From Lentzea californiensis (GTDB lineage: Bacteria > Actinomycetota > Actinomycetes > Mycobacteriales > Pseudonocardiaceae): a stretch of 64,000 nucleotides of DNA. The stretch spans positions 186,001 to 250,000 of the forward strand of contig NZ_JANBBE010000006.1 in NCBI RefSeq assembly GCF_024648825.1. The letters are read 5' to 3'. This document shows, one piece after another, positions 8,429-20,504 of the stretch (position 1 is its first letter; every line of letters begins with the position of its first letter). The notes under the pieces are model-generated. The model ran no database searches and was not told the origin of the DNA. It saw only the letters and a program-made list of their open reading frames with translations. Made by a program: the position numbers and the translations under genes.

Positions 8429-9826
8429 ATGACCGGTTCGGTGGCCGCGAGGATCACCACGGGTCTGGCCGCCCGCAAGGAGGTTCCGCTCGCCGCCCAC
8501 GCGGAACTGCCCGAGGGCACCGGCCGGCCCGATCCGGTGGAGGTCCTCGCCGGCCAGGACGCCACGCGCCTGCCGGAACTGGTGCCGATCCGGTACGGGC
8601 GGATGCTGGCCTCGCCGTTCGCGTTCTTCCGCGGCGCGGCCGCGGTGATGGCCGGTGACCTGGCGGCGACGCCGTCGTCCGGTCTGACCTGCCAGCTCAG
8701 CGGGGACGCGCACGTGAGCAACTTCGGGGTCTTCGCCTCCCCGGAGCGGCGACTGGTGTTCGACCTCAACGACTTCGACGAGACGCTGCCCGGTCCGTGG
8801 GAGTGGGACGTCAAACGCCTCGCGGCCAGCATCGCCGTCGCCGGCCGGCAGAACGGGCTGGGGCGCAAGGCACGGGCGGCCGCCGTGCGCGCCGCCGCCG
8901 GCCGGTACCGGTCGGCGATGATCCGCTTCGCGCAGCAGGGTGACCTGGAGGTCTGGTACGCCCAGGCCGGTGCCGACGAGGTGGAGATCATGCTCAAGGC
9001 ACGCGCGGACAAGGCGAAGCAGCGCCGTTTCGCGCACCAGCAGGCGAAGGCCCGTACGCGGGACAGTCTGCAGGCCTACCGCAAGCTGACCTCCGTCGTC
9101 GACGGGTGCCGCCGCATCACCGCCGATCCGCCGCTTCTCGTGCCGGTCGGCCACCTGGTGCCCGACGCGGACCGCGAGGACCTGGAGTTCATGGTCCAGG
9201 ACCTGCTCGCCGGCTACGCCGCCACGCTGTCCGCCGACCGGCGTCATCTGATGAACGGGTACCGGTTCGTCGACATGGCGCGCAAGGTCGTCGGCGTCGG
9301 CAGTGTCGGGACCCGGTGCTGGATCGTGCTGCTGTACGGGCGCGACGAGAACGATCCGTTGCTGCTGCAGGTGAAGGAGGCGCCGCGGTCGGTGCTCGCG
9401 GACCACCTGCCCGGTGACGTGCGCCCGAACCACCGCAGCGAGGGCGAACGGGTCGTGACCGGACAGCGGCTGATGCAGGCCACCGGCGACATCTTCCTCG
9501 GCTGGGAGACCGCCGAAGGCATCGACGGGCTCACCAGGGACTTCCACGTCCGGCAGTTGCGCGACTGGAAGGGCTCGGCGGCGGTCGAGTCCATGGACGC
9601 GGCGGGCCTGCGGCTGTACGGAACGCTGTGCGGGTGGACGCTGGCCAGAGCCCACGCGCGGACCGGCGACCGGGTGGCGATGGCCGCGTACCTGGACGAC
9701 GGCAAGGTGTTCGACACCGCGCTGGCCGAGTTCGCCGAGAGCTACGCGGACCGCAACGAGCAGGACTACCGGCTGGTCGCGCGCGCGGCCATGGCCGGGC
9801 GCATCGAGGTCCGAAGTGGACTGTGA
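8429..9826 (+). CDS. DUF2252 family protein
   Basis: This 465-residue protein matches DUF2252 throughout. It has PIRYGRMLASPFAFFRGAA near residue 53, GDAHVSNFGVFASPERRLVFDLNDFDE (about 91-118), then EWDVKRLAASI and RCWIVLLYGRDENDPLLLQVKEA. The GDxHxxN...DxNDFD pattern resembles the catalytic and metal-binding motifs of kinase-like phosphotransferases (APH/HipA-like fold), so a phosphotransferase activity is plausible but unproven. The start is ATG 8429 after GGGGAGG. It heads an operon with a glutamine amidotransferase (43-bp gap) and a universal stress protein, divergent from the MFS operon. Confidence 0.85.
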   Translation: MTGSVAARITTGLAARKEVPLAAHAELPEGTGRPDPVEVLAGQDATRLPELVPIRYGRMLASPFAFFRGAAAVMAGDLAATPSSGLTCQLSGDAHVSNFGVFASPERRLVFDLNDFDETLPGPWEWDVKRLAASIAVAGRQNGLGRKARAAAVRAAAGRYRSAMIRFAQQGDLEVWYAQAGADEVEIMLKARADKAKQRRFAHQQAKARTRDSLQAYRKLTSVVDGCRRITADPPLLVPVGHLVPDADREDLEFMVQDLLAGYAATLSADRRHLMNGYRFVDMARKVVGVGSVGTRCWIVLLYGRDENDPLLLQVKEAPRSVLADHLPGDVRPNHRSEGERVVTGQRLMQATGDIFLGWETAEGIDGLTRDFHVRQLRDWKGSAAVESMDAAGLRLYGTLCGWTLARAHARTGDRVAMAAYLDDGKVFDTALAEFAESYADRNEQDYRLVARAAMAGRIEVRSGL

Positions 9827-9869
9827 CGATCGCTTGCCAGGAAAGAACCCCCTTCTGTGGAGGACACAC

Positions 9870-10697
9870 ATGTGCCGATGGCTCGCGTATTCCGGTTCCC
9901 CGGTGCTGCTGGAGGAGCTCCTCTACGTGCCGGCGAACTCGCTCGTCACCCAGAGCAAGCACTCGCGGCTGGGAGTGGAGACCACCAACGGTGACGGCTT
10001 CGGGGTCGGCTGGTACGCGACCGCGTCGCAACCAGGTCTGTTCCTGAGCACCGAACCCGCCTGGAACGACCGCAACCTGCGGGAGCTGTCCGCGCAGACC
10101 ACAGCGGGCGTCGTCTTCGCGCACGTCCGCGCGTCCACCGGCACGGCGGTCCAGCAGACCAACTGCCACCCGTTCCGGCACGGCCGCCGGCTGTGGATGC
10201 ACAACGGGCTCATCGCCGGACTTCCTCTGGTGCGCCGGGAACTCGCGCTGGTGGTCGACCCCTCGCTCTACGCCGGGATCGAGGGGTCGACCGACTCGGA
10301 GATCCTGTTCTTCCTCGCGCTGACCTTCGGTCTCGAGCACGACCCTCCCACCGCCGTCGCCCGCACCGCCGGGTTCGTCGAGGCGGTCGGCAGGAACCAC
10401 GGCGTGGCGCACCCGCTCCAGATGACGGTCGCCACGACCGACGGCGAGACCACCTGGGCGTTCCGCTACTCCAGCGAACGCCGCTCGCGCAGCCTGTTCC
10501 ACAGCACCGACATCACGACGCTGCGGCAGCAGTACCCGGACAACCCGAGACTGCACGGGCTCTCCCCCGACACCCGGCTCGTCGTGTCGGAACCGCTGGG
10601 CGACCTGCACGGTGCCTGGCGCGAGGTGCCCGAGTCGACCTGCGTCGTCGCGCGGGGCGGCGTCGAGGAGCTCCTCCCGTTCGGGCCCCTGCGATGA
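9870..10697 (+). CDS. Class II glutamine amidotransferase (YafJ/EgtC-like)
   Basis: The start is ATG 9870 rather than an upstream ATG because it puts the nucleophile at Cys2 (MCRWLAYSG); GTGGAGGA precedes it. Further class II features in the 275-residue protein are NGDGFGVGWY, VFAHVRASTG, NCHPFRHGRRLWMHNG and the SDSE-like TDSEILFF. The fold hydrolyses glutamine and transfers or releases the amide nitrogen. EgtC relatives instead hydrolyse gamma-glutamyl bonds, but no ergothioneine genes are nearby. The stop overlaps the start of the next gene by four bases (ATGA), showing coupling with the stress protein. Substrate unknown. Confidence 0.85.
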   Translation: MCRWLAYSGSPVLLEELLYVPANSLVTQSKHSRLGVETTNGDGFGVGWYATASQPGLFLSTEPAWNDRNLRELSAQTTAGVVFAHVRASTGTAVQQTNCHPFRHGRRLWMHNGLIAGLPLVRRELALVVDPSLYAGIEGSTDSEILFFLALTFGLEHDPPTAVARTAGFVEAVGRNHGVAHPLQMTVATTDGETTWAFRYSSERRSRSLFHSTDITTLRQQYPDNPRLHGLSPDTRLVVSEPLGDLHGAWREVPESTCVVARGGVEELLPFGPLR

Positions 10698-11545
10698 GCG
10701 GGCCGGTGGTGGCCGGGGTCGACGGCTCGTCGTCCGCGCTGGCCGCGGTCATGTGGGCCGCCGACGAATGCGCCCGGCGCGACGCACCGCTGCGGCTGGT
10801 GCACGCGTTCTCGTTGCCCGCCGAAGGACGACTCACCGCGACGGACGAGGAGCGGGTCGCGGCGTGTCTGCACGAGGCCGCCACGGCCGCCCGTGCCGCA
10901 GGACCGGACGTGCAGGTCACGACCGAACCGGTCGGCGGTGGCGCGACGACCCTGCTGATCGAGGAGTCACAGCACGCGCGGCTGCTGGTGCTCGGGGCTC
11001 ACGGCCTGGGCAACGTCAGGGGCATGCTGGTCGGGTCGACGGCGGCCGCGCTGGCCTCGCACGGGAAGTGCCCGCTGGTGATCGTGCGCGGCCTGGCCGC
11101 GACCGGCGGCACGATCGTGGTGGGCCACGACGGTTCCGCCGCGAGCGAGGCCGCGCTGGCGTTCGCCTTCGAGGCCGCTTCTCTGCGCGCCGCCCGCCTC
11201 ACTGTGCTCCTGTGCAGGCCCGGCTTCACCGTGGAGAGCGCCTATCGCACCGCGCGGTTCGCCGCGGCCCGCGACGAGGCCGACGACGACGCGTGCGAGG
11301 TGCTCGCCAAGTGGCAGAACCGGTATCCCGGCGTGCGGGTGGAACGCGCGCTGCCACGGGACCGCCCGGTGCGCGCGCTCATGCGGTACGGCACCGAGGC
11401 ACAGCTCCTGGTGGTGGGCAGTCACGGCCGCGGTGGGTTCGACGGCATGTTGCTCGGCTCGACGAGTCAGGCCCTCGTCTCGCACGCGCCGTGTCCGTTG
11501 GTGATCGTGACCTCGGCGGACCGGCAGGCCGGCCTCATCCGGTGA
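10694..11545 (+). CDS. Tandem universal stress protein (two UspA domains)
   Basis: This 283-residue protein consists of two UspA domains, residues about 3-135 and 143-275. Each has the start strand (VVAGVDGSS; IVVGHDGSA) and the ATP-binding pattern G-2x-G-9x-G(S/T) (GAHGLGNVRGMLVGST; GSHGRGGFDGMLLGST). Tandem ATP-binding Usps of this size, such as mycobacterial Rv2623, are associated with hypoxia, dormancy and growth control. ATP binding is supported by the motifs; the role is inference. It is translationally coupled to the amidotransferase and convergent with the patatin gene, which it overlaps by 11 bp. Confidence 0.9.
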   Translation: MSGPVVAGVDGSSSALAAVMWAADECARRDAPLRLVHAFSLPAEGRLTATDEERVAACLHEAATAARAAGPDVQVTTEPVGGGATTLLIEESQHARLLVLGAHGLGNVRGMLVGSTAAALASHGKCPLVIVRGLAATGGTIVVGHDGSAASEAALAFAFEAASLRAARLTVLLCRPGFTVESAYRTARFAAARDEADDDACEVLAKWQNRYPGVRVERALPRDRPVRALMRYGTEAQLLVVGSHGRGGFDGMLLGSTSQALVSHAPCPLVIVTSADRQAGLIR

Positions 11546-12371
11546 CGGGGTGCAGGAGGCCGCGTTCCGGCCGGCCCGCCGCGAGCCACCGCTGGGTGCT
11601 CCGGTGGGCGGCGTCGATGAGTTCGCGGGACCGGCTGAAGTCGGCCGGTGACACGCTGAGCGGGCACAACGGCGGCACGACGCGGAGGTCGACCTCGTCG
11701 CGGTAGCGCTCGACGTCCACCGCGAGCCGGTGGTTCACCAGCAGTGTCAACGCGTGCAACGCCATCCCGAGAGCGCTGCGCGGCGGCTCTTCGAGATCGC
11801 AGGCGTACCCCGTCGGCAGCACCCACACCCTGTCCGCGCCCAGCGCCACCGCGTGCGACACGGGGTTGTTGTTCACCGCGCCGCCGTCCATCAGGTACCG
11901 CCCACCGAGCGGCACCGGCGGGAACACCGCCGGGATCGCGGTGCTGGCCATCACCGCGTCCACCGCGTCGCCCTCGGAGAGCACCACCTCCTCCCCGGAC
12001 AACACGTCCGTGGCACCGACGTGCGCGGGCGTCGGCGTGTTCCCGAGCGTGACGCCGGAGAGGTGGGTCCGCAGCAGGCGCCGCAGCGCCGTGCTGGGCA
12101 CGAGGTGGTCGCTCAGCCCGACGACACCGAGGAGGCCGCGCACCGGACGGATCGGGAAGACGTCCTTGCGGGACAACGACGTCCACAGATCCGTGAGGGT
12201 GCGGACCCCCTCGGGTCCAGGGTGGGCCGCGTGCCAAACGCCGTTGACAGCGCCAACCGATGTGCCGACGACCAAGTCGGGCTGGATGCTCTCGCCGGCG
12301 AGCGCCGCGAGCATGCCCACCTCGACCGCGCCCAGACTTCCGCCGCCTGCGAACACGAACGCGGTCTTCAC
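11535..12371 (-). CDS. Patatin-like phospholipase
   Basis: The product has all patatin motifs: oxyanion loop GGGSLG (about 9-14), nucleophile elbow GTSVG (Ser about 38) and catalytic Asp in DGG (about 162) followed by NNNP. It is therefore a Ser-Asp dyad lipid acyl hydrolase of about 278 residues, without a signal peptide. GTG 12371 was chosen because family members begin (M/V)KTAFVFAGGG. An in-frame GTG at 12404 adds 11 residues and cannot be excluded. It is divergent from the GH63-like gene with palindromic site D between them. Confidence 0.85.
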   Translation of the reverse strand: MKTAFVFAGGGSLGAVEVGMLAALAGESIQPDLVVGTSVGAVNGVWHAAHPGPEGVRTLTDLWTSLSRKDVFPIRPVRGLLGVVGLSDHLVPSTALRRLLRTHLSGVTLGNTPTPAHVGATDVLSGEEVVLSEGDAVDAVMASTAIPAVFPPVPLGGRYLMDGGAVNNNPVSHAVALGADRVWVLPTGYACDLEEPPRSALGMALHALTLLVNHRLAVDVERYRDEVDLRVVPPLCPLSVSPADFSRSRELIDAAHRSTQRWLAAGRPERGLLHPVTG

Positions 12372-12424
12372 CTGACCATTCTGCCGCCGGGCGTCCCCGC
12401 TCACGAGGGGCCAGTCCCCGGCCG

Positions 12425-12443
12425 AACCACCCGCGCCGGGTGA
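12425..12443. promoter_or_regulatory. Island palindrome, site D
   Basis: AACCACCCGCGCCGGGTGA has both half-sites (CACCCG and CGGGTGA) and lies between the divergent patatin and GH63-like genes, 66 bp before the latter's start. Confidence 0.55.
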
Positions 12444-12508
12444 CCCGCCGCGCGCCGCCCGCCACCAGCCTGGCGATCACCTGATGTGCCGAGCGAAAGG
12501 CGGGCGAC

Positions 12509-15108
<2,600 letters not shown>

Positions 15109-15112
<4 letters not shown>

Positions 15113-16557
15113 GCGGCTGGCCGGACCGTCCCGTGGTCTACGAGGTCAACACCGCGGTGTGGCTGGGTGAGCTGTCACGGGACGCCGGGCGGCCCGTCAC
15201 GCTCGGCGAGGTGCCCGCCTTCGCCTGGAACTCCTTGACACCGCCCGGAGTGGACGCGGTGTGGCTGATGGGGGTCTGGGAACGCAGCACGACCGGACTG
15301 GCACTCGCCAACGCGCGGAGCGGGTTGCGGGTGTCGTTCAAGGCGGCGCTGCCCGACCTGCGCCCGCAGGACGTGAGCGGATCGCCGTACTGCGTGCGGC
15401 GCTACGTCGTGGCCGAGGAGTTCGGCGGCGACGACGGCCTCGCGCAGGCGAGGGCGGAGCTCGCGATCCGCGGGGTGCGGCTGGTGCTCGACTTCGTGCC
15501 GAACCACGTGGCGCCGGACCACCCGTGGGTGACCAATCGCCCGGAACTGTTCGTCCGCGGCGATGTCGACGACTACGCGGAGAACCCCGAGCACTGGCTC
15601 GCGATCGGTGAGCACGTCTTCGCGCGCGGCCGGGACCCGTTCTTCCCGCCGTGGCCGGACGTCGTGCAGCTCGACGCATTCTCTCCCGCCCTGCGGGCCG
15701 CGGCCACGACGACGCTCGCCGGCATCGCGGCCCGCTGCGACGGCGTCCGCTGCGACATGGCGATGCTCATGACCAACGACGTGTTCGCGCGCGCCTGGGG
15801 CCGCGAGGCGCCGGAACGCGAGTTCTGGCCTGAGATCATCGAAGGTCTGCGCGACCAGCACGCCGGGACCGTGCTGATCGCCGAGGCGTATTGGGACATG
15901 GAATGGACGTTGCAGCAGCAGGGTTTCGCCTTCTGCTACGACAAGCGGCTCTACGACCGGCTCGTCTCGCGGGACGCCGAGGGGGTGCGCGCGCACCTGC
16001 GTGCCGACATCGGCTACCAGGCGAAGCTGGTGCGGTTCCTGGAGAACCAGGACGAACCGAGGCTGGCGGCCACGCTCCCGCCGGACGCCGCCAGGGCGGC
16101 AGCGGTCGTCGTCGCCACCCTGCCCGGCGCGACGCTGTGGCACGAGGGCCAGTTCGAGGGCCGGACGGTCCGGCCGCCGGTGTTCCTGAACCGCCGCCCG
16201 GACGAGCCGCCCGACCACGACCTCGCCGCCTGGTACCGGCACCTGCTCGCGACCGTGCGCGAACACCGGCTCCGGGACGGCGAGTGGTTCCTGCTCGGCA
16301 CCGAGGGCTGGCCGGACAACCAGTCGCACCGCTCGCTGCTCGCGTGGGAGTGGATCGAGGTCGGCGGGTCCCGGCACGTCGTGGTGGTCAACTTCTCCGA
16401 CTCACCCGCGCAGGCCCGGATTCCGCTCGACTGGGCGCCTGGGGCCTGGCGGTTCACGGACCTGCTCGGCGGTGAGGTCTTCGACCGCGACCTCACCGCC
16501 GAGGGGCTGTTCGTGTCACTGCGCCCGTGGGGTTTCCACGTGTTGTCCGTGGCGTGA
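15109..16557 (+). CDS. GH13 alpha-amylase-family protein
   Basis: This 482-residue TIM-barrel enzyme begins RPVVYEVNTAVWL. GH13 regions are visible: I, LDFVPNHVAPDHP; II, GVRCDMAM with nucleophile Asp (about 215); III, LIAEAYWDME with general acid Glu (about 260); IV, FLENQDEPR with the stabilising Asp (about 314). In region IV the His that normally precedes Asp (NHD) is Gln. A C-terminal beta domain follows (VVVVNFSDSPAQARI). The start at ATG 15109 overlaps the upstream stop and has GAGGGAGG before it. It pairs with the GH63-like gene. No signal peptide, so an intracellular alpha-glucan or sucrose/trehalose-type substrate is likely. Its 3' end overlaps the convergent AI-2E gene by 42 bp. Confidence 0.85.
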
Positions 16558-17526
16558 CCGGGCCCGCGTGCGGAGCAGGGCGGCGGCCCAGCCCGCACGC
16601 GGGTCCGCGTCCACCAGCAGCACCTTCACCAGCAGGGTGAGCGGCACCGCCAGCAACGCGCCGAGCGGGCCGAGCACCCACGCCCAGAACGCCAGCGACA
16701 GGAACGTCGTGGTCGTCGAGAGTCCTGCGGCGTCCCCGGTGTAACGCGGCTGCACCAGCGACTGCACCACGAAGTTCAGCACCCCGTACACGGCCAGCAC
16801 CGCGAGTGCGCGACGCGGACCGTGCTGCAGCAGGGCGAGCGCGGCGGGCGGCAGCACACCGAGCACGAACCCGACGGTGGGAACGTAGTTGGTGACGAAG
16901 GACAACACGCCCCACAGCAGGGCGAGCGGGACGCCCAGCAACGCCAGCGCCACCGTGTCCAGCACCGCGACCACCGCGCCGAACACCGTCGTCACCAGCA
17001 GGTAGCGCCGGGTGCGGCGGGCGAACTCCCGCAGCGCCACCGTCAGCCGCGGCCGCTGGTCCGCGATCTCGGCCAGCCGGCTGTCGGTCCAGTGCACCTC
17101 GACGCCGAGGAACAGCAGCAGCGCCAGCAGGAACACCAGGCTCGTGGTGAGCCCGGTCAGGTCCGAGAGAAGGCCGGTGAGCGAGGCGAGCACCTTGCCC
17201 CGGTCCAGGCCGGCGAGCACGTGCTCCGCCTGCTGCACCAGGTGGTGCGCCGCGTACTCGGGCAGCATCCCGGCCAGCCGCACACCGGACACCACCACCG
17301 TCACCGCGATCGCGCCCAGCACCGCGTACACCAGCACCACGACCGCCGTGGTCGCGAGCCAGGGCGGTGCACCCCGCCCTCGTAACCACCGGTGCGCGGG
17401 GCTGATCGCGATCACGATCAGCCCCGCCAGCACGGTGGGCGCCACCAGCCACGCGACCGCCTTGAGCCCGGCGACCACGACCACCGCCGACGCGGCACCG
17501 AGCAGAATCGTCAATGCGCGTGGCAT
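16516..17526 (-). CDS. AI-2E family transporter-like membrane protein
   Basis: The 336-residue polytopic protein has the AI-2E exporter (UPF0118/TqsA/YdiK) pattern: two N-terminal helices, a soluble loop (about 75-130), then six or so helices. The C-terminal part contains FVTNYVPTVGFVLGVLPPAALALL and FWAWVLGPLGALLAVPLTLLVKVLL, the most conserved family segments. Members move small molecules or ions; autoinducer export is proven for few. ATG 17526 overlaps the upstream DUF7144 stop by one base (TGATG), so translation is coupled and no separate ribosome site is seen. Confidence 0.85.
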   Translation of the reverse strand: MPRALTILLGAASAVVVVAGLKAVAWLVAPTVLAGLIVIAISPAHRWLRGRGAPPWLATTAVVVLVYAVLGAIAVTVVVSGVRLAGMLPEYAAHHLVQQAEHVLAGLDRGKVLASLTGLLSDLTGLTTSLVFLLALLLFLGVEVHWTDSRLAEIADQRPRLTVALREFARRTRRYLLVTTVFGAVVAVLDTVALALLGVPLALLWGVLSFVTNYVPTVGFVLGVLPPAALALLQHGPRRALAVLAVYGVLNFVVQSLVQPRYTGDAAGLSTTTTFLSLAFWAWVLGPLGALLAVPLTLLVKVLLVDADPRAGWAAALLRTRARSRHGQHVETPRAQ

Positions 17527-17930
17527 CAACGAGATGACGACTCGAGCGTTGCCGCCGCCTCGCTGCCGTGCACCACCACGGCCCAGATCACCAGCACGCA
17601 CAGCGTGATGACGATCGTGGACCACACCGGGTGCACCGAGACGAAAGCGAGTTGTGCCACCGCGTTCACCGCGGCGAGGATCACCGTGAGCACCCTGGCC
17701 CACGCGGCACCGGAGAGCAGTGCGGCGCCCGCGAGCGCCACCAGCACGCCCAGCAGCAGGGTGATCCAGCCCCAGGTGGTGAGGTCGAAGACGATCACCT
17801 GCTCGCCGTTGGCGACGTAGTACTCGCCGCGGAACAACCCGACGAGCCCCTCGATGGCGTTGAACGCCCCCATGACGATCATCATGATGCCCGCGAACCA
17901 GATCCAGCCGAGCCAGCCTGTGTCCTGCAT
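17526..17930 (-). CDS. DUF7144-type four-helix membrane protein
   Basis: From ATG 17930, with ACGGAGG four bases upstream, the 134-residue product has four predicted transmembrane helices and the family hallmarks GWIWFAGIMMIVMGAFNAIEGLVGLFRGEYYV and TTWGWITLLLGVLVALAG. This small membrane family is widespread in actinomycetes and often lies near stress or transport genes; its function is unknown. It is co-translated with the AI-2E protein and divergent from the GH15 gene, with palindromic site E 65 bp upstream. Confidence 0.8.
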   Translation of the reverse strand: MQDTGWLGWIWFAGIMMIVMGAFNAIEGLVGLFRGEYYVANGEQVIVFDLTTWGWITLLLGVLVALAGAALLSGAAWARVLTVILAAVNAVAQLAFVSVHPVWSTIVITLCVLVIWAVVVHGSEAAATLESSSR

Positions 17931-17994
17931 CGTGCCTCCGTTGTCTCCCGAAGCGTTGGTCGGGCCCACCGTGCCCCGGTGCCGGCGGGTGGAT

Positions 17995-18013
17995 CTTCAC
18001 CCGCCACGTGTGA
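17995..18013. promoter_or_regulatory. Island palindrome, site E, with a nearby half-site and two CACGTG boxes
   Basis: CTTCACCCGCCACGTGTGA fits the shared palindrome. A strong half-site GGCGGGTGAAG in the opposite orientation follows at about 18037-18047. CACGTG occurs at 18005-18010 and again at 18023-18028. The region separates the divergent DUF7144/AI-2E and GH15 transcripts. Confidence 0.55.
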
Positions 18014-18080
18014 GTGCGGGGGCACGTGTCCGCTCCGGCGGGTGAAGACCGGGGCCGTTCGTCGGGCGAGCCTCGTCACC

Positions 18081-19904
18081 ATGACCACACCCCCGTACGC
18101 GCCGATCGCCGACCACGGCCTGATCGGCGACCTCCAGACCACCGCGCTGGTGTCCACCGACGGCACCGTGGACTGGTTCTGCTGCCCCCGGTTCGACTCG
18201 CCCTCGGTGTTCGCCTCGCTGCTGGACCGCAAGCGCGGCGGGTTCTGCCGGTTCCGGCCCGCCGGGTTCACCGGCACGGGCAAGCAGCTGTACTTCCCCG
18301 ACACGGCGGTGCTGATCACCCGCTTCATGACCGAGGACGGCACCGGGGAGGTCATCGACTTCATGCCGCCGCTGCCGGACGAGGGCCCGACCGAGCGGCA
18401 CCGGCTCGTGCGCCTGGTGCGGTGCGTCCGCGGGCGGATCACGTTCGAGCTCGACGTCGCCCCCCGCTTCGACTACGGCCGCCGGGCGCACCGCACGCAC
18501 CTCACCGACGACGGCGTGGTCTTCGCGTGCGGCCAGTTCGGCCTGGTGCTGCACGCCGTGCGCGAACCGGGTGACGCCCGGCTGGTGTCCGGGCAGATCA
18601 CCGACACCGGCGACCTGCGCGCGACGATCAGCCTGGAGGAGGGACAGACCCGCGGCATCGTGCTGGAGTCCGGTGTGGACGGTCCGCCGCTGGCCGTCGG
18701 CGCGGCCGAGGCGAAAGCGCTGTTCGAGCGGACAGTGCGGTTCTGGCACGAGTGGCTCGCCCGCGGCACCTACCGGGGCCGCTGGCGGGAGGCGGTCGAG
18801 CGCTCGGCCATCACCCTGAAGCTGCTCACCTACGCGCCGACCGGGGCGGTCGTCGCCGCCCCGACGGCCGGCCTGCCCGAACAGCTCGGCGGCGAGCGGA
18901 ACTGGGACTACCGCTACACCTGGATCAGGGACGCCTCGTTCGCCGTCGGATCGTTGCTGCGGCTGGGGTTCACCGAGGAGGCCGGGGCGTTCGGCGGCTG
19001 GCTCACCGAGCGGGTCGCCGAGGGTGAGACGCTGCGGGTGATGTACGCGGTCGACGGGTCGGCGGACCTCACCGAACACGTTCTCGACCACTGGGAGGGA
19101 CACCGGGGGTCCTCGCCGGTGCGCATCGGCAACGACGCGGCCGGGCAGCTGCAGCTCGACATCTACGGCGAACTGCTGGACAGCGTGCACACCGCCCACC
19201 AGCACGGCCTGCGCATCGGGCACCGCGGCTGGCACGCGGTGGTCGAGCTGCTGGACTGGCTCGCGGAGAACTGGAACCAGCCGGAGGAGGGCATCTGGGA
19301 GACGCGCGCCGGCCGTGCGGACTTCACCTACGGCAGGGTGATGAGCTGGGTCGCGTTCGACCGGGCGATCCGCATCGCCGAGAGCGAGGGGAAACCCGCG
19401 CCGGTGGCGAGGTGGCGTTCGCAGCGCGACCGGATCTACGGCCAGGTGTGGGATCAGGGATGGGACCACCGCACCGGGGCGTTCGTGCAGCGCTACGGCT
19501 CGCAGGTCCTCGACGCGTCGTTGCTGCGGATGGCGCAGGTGGGGTTCGTCGCGCCGCGGGACCCGCTGTGGCTGGACGCTCTGGCCGCGATGGAGTCACT
19601 GGTGAGCGACAGCCTGGTGCGGCGCTACGACACGGACGCGTCGCCCGACGGGCTGCGCGGCTCGGAGGGCTCGTTCTCGTTGTGCACCTTCAACTACGTG
19701 ACCGCGCTGGCGTTGTCCGGGCGTGCCCGCGAGGCCCGGCTGGTGTTCGAGAAGATGCTGACCTATGGCAACCACGTCGGCCTCTACGCCGAGGAGATCG
19801 CGGTGACCGGGGAGCAGCTGGGCAACTTCCCGCAGGCGTTCACCCACCTGGCCCTCATCGACGCCGCCGTCACCCTCGACGACCAGCTCACTCGTGACGG
19901 GTGA
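18081..19904 (+). CDS. GH15 glucoamylase/trehalase-family protein
   Basis: This 607-residue protein begins PYAPIADHGLIGDLQTTALVSTDGTVDWFCCPRFDSPSVF, the diagnostic N-terminal beta-sandwich start of bacterial GH15 enzymes. The (alpha/alpha)6 barrel follows with YRYTWIRDASF (about 275), the usual site of the catalytic acid region, and EGSFSLCTFNYV (about 529) carrying the second catalytic Glu. Relatives are glucoamylases, glucodextranases or, in mycobacteria, trehalases. No signal peptide is present, so the substrate is internal. ATG 18081 has only a weak ribosome site. With the GH63-like and GH13 enzymes this makes three alpha-glucan/trehalose hydrolases in one putative regulon. Confidence 0.88.
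   Translation: MTTPPYAPIADHGLIGDLQTTALVSTDGTVDWFCCPRFDSPSVFASLLDRKRGGFCRFRPAGFTGTGKQLYFPDTAVLITRFMTEDGTGEVIDFMPPLPDEGPTERHRLVRLVRCVRGRITFELDVAPRFDYGRRAHRTHLTDDGVVFACGQFGLVLHAVREPGDARLVSGQITDTGDLRATISLEEGQTRGIVLESGVDGPPLAVGAAEAKALFERTVRFWHEWLARGTYRGRWREAVERSAITLKLLTYAPTGAVVAAPTAGLPEQLGGERNWDYRYTWIRDASFAVGSLLRLGFTEEAGAFGGWLTERVAEGETLRVMYAVDGSADLTEHVLDHWEGHRGSSPVRIGNDAAGQLQLDIYGELLDSVHTAHQHGLRIGHRGWHAVVELLDWLAENWNQPEEGIWETRAGRADFTYGRVMSWVAFDRAIRIAESEGKPAPVARWRSQRDRIYGQVWDQGWDHRTGAFVQRYGSQVLDASLLRMAQVGFVAPRDPLWLDALAAMESLVSDSLVRRYDTDASPDGLRGSEGSFSLCTFNYVTALALSGRAREARLVFEKMLTYGNHVGLYAEEIAVTGEQLGNFPQAFTHLALIDAAVTLDDQLTRDG
19886..19904. promoter_or_regulatory. Island palindrome, site G
   Basis: GCTCACTCGTGACGGGTGA has both half-sites (TCACTCG and CGGGTGA). 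It covers the very end of the GH15 gene, 36 bp before the DUF1269 start, so the latter can have its own regulated promoter. Confidence 0.5.
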
Positions 19905-19939
19905 GGACGCGGCGGCCTCCGCCTCGCACAGTCATCGGC

Positions 19940-20425
19940 ATGGCGACTTTGACCGTGTGGAAGTTCGACACGACCGACGGGGCGCACAGCGCGCTGCAGG
20001 AGCTGACGAAGCTGCAGGACCAGCAGCTGATCATCGTCCGCGACGCGGCCTACGTGTACTGGGACCCGGACGCGAAACGGCCGAAGACCAGGGAGCTCGG
20101 CAAGCTCACCGGTGCGGGAGCGCTCGGTGGCGGCTTCTGGGGACTGTTGTTCGGCCTGATCTTCTTCGTGCCCGTGCTGGGTGCGGCGATCGGGGCCGGT
20201 ATCGGTGCGCTGGCGGGCTCGATGTCCCGTGCGGGCATCGACGACGACTTCGTGAAGGAGATCCGGGACACCGTCACGCCCGGCACCTCCGCGTTGTTCG
20301 TGATGTCGGAGGGCGCCGTCGTCGACCGGGTGGCCGAGAGGTTCAAGCAGACCGGCGCCACCCTGCTGACCACCAACCTCACCAAGGAACAGGAGGAACT
20401 GCTGCGGGACACGTTCGCGTCGTGA
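19940..20425 (+). CDS. DUF1269 family membrane-associated protein
   Basis: This 161-residue protein is typical of DUF1269: an N-terminal alpha/beta segment (MATLTVWKFDTTDGAHSALQEL), DAAYVYWDPDAKRPKTRE, a central glycine-rich double hydrophobic hairpin (about 62-95: GGGFWGLLFGLIFFVPVLGAAIGAGIGALAG) and a C-terminal alpha/beta segment with EQEELLRDTF. The hairpin probably inserts into the membrane like a glycine-zipper. Such proteins are stress-induced in several bacteria but have no assigned biochemical role. It is 35 bp downstream of GH15 with site G between, and ends before a strong hairpin. Confidence 0.85.
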   Translation: MATLTVWKFDTTDGAHSALQELTKLQDQQLIIVRDAAYVYWDPDAKRPKTRELGKLTGAGALGGGFWGLLFGLIFFVPVLGAAIGAGIGALAGSMSRAGIDDDFVKEIRDTVTPGTSALFVMSEGAVVDRVAERFKQTGATLLTTNLTKEQEELLRDTFAS

Positions 20426-20504
20426 CCGCTCGATGACCTGGCGGTGACCGGACCGGCGACGACTGCCGGGGTGCCGATGCCGGCTCGCCACCGCCCGCTG
20501 ATGG

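Noticed and set aside
10193..10693. N-terminal extension of the universal stress protein into the amidotransferase gene
   Set aside because: The sequence is out-of-frame shadow of the amidotransferase; the ATGA overlap at 10694 gives a standard Usp start.
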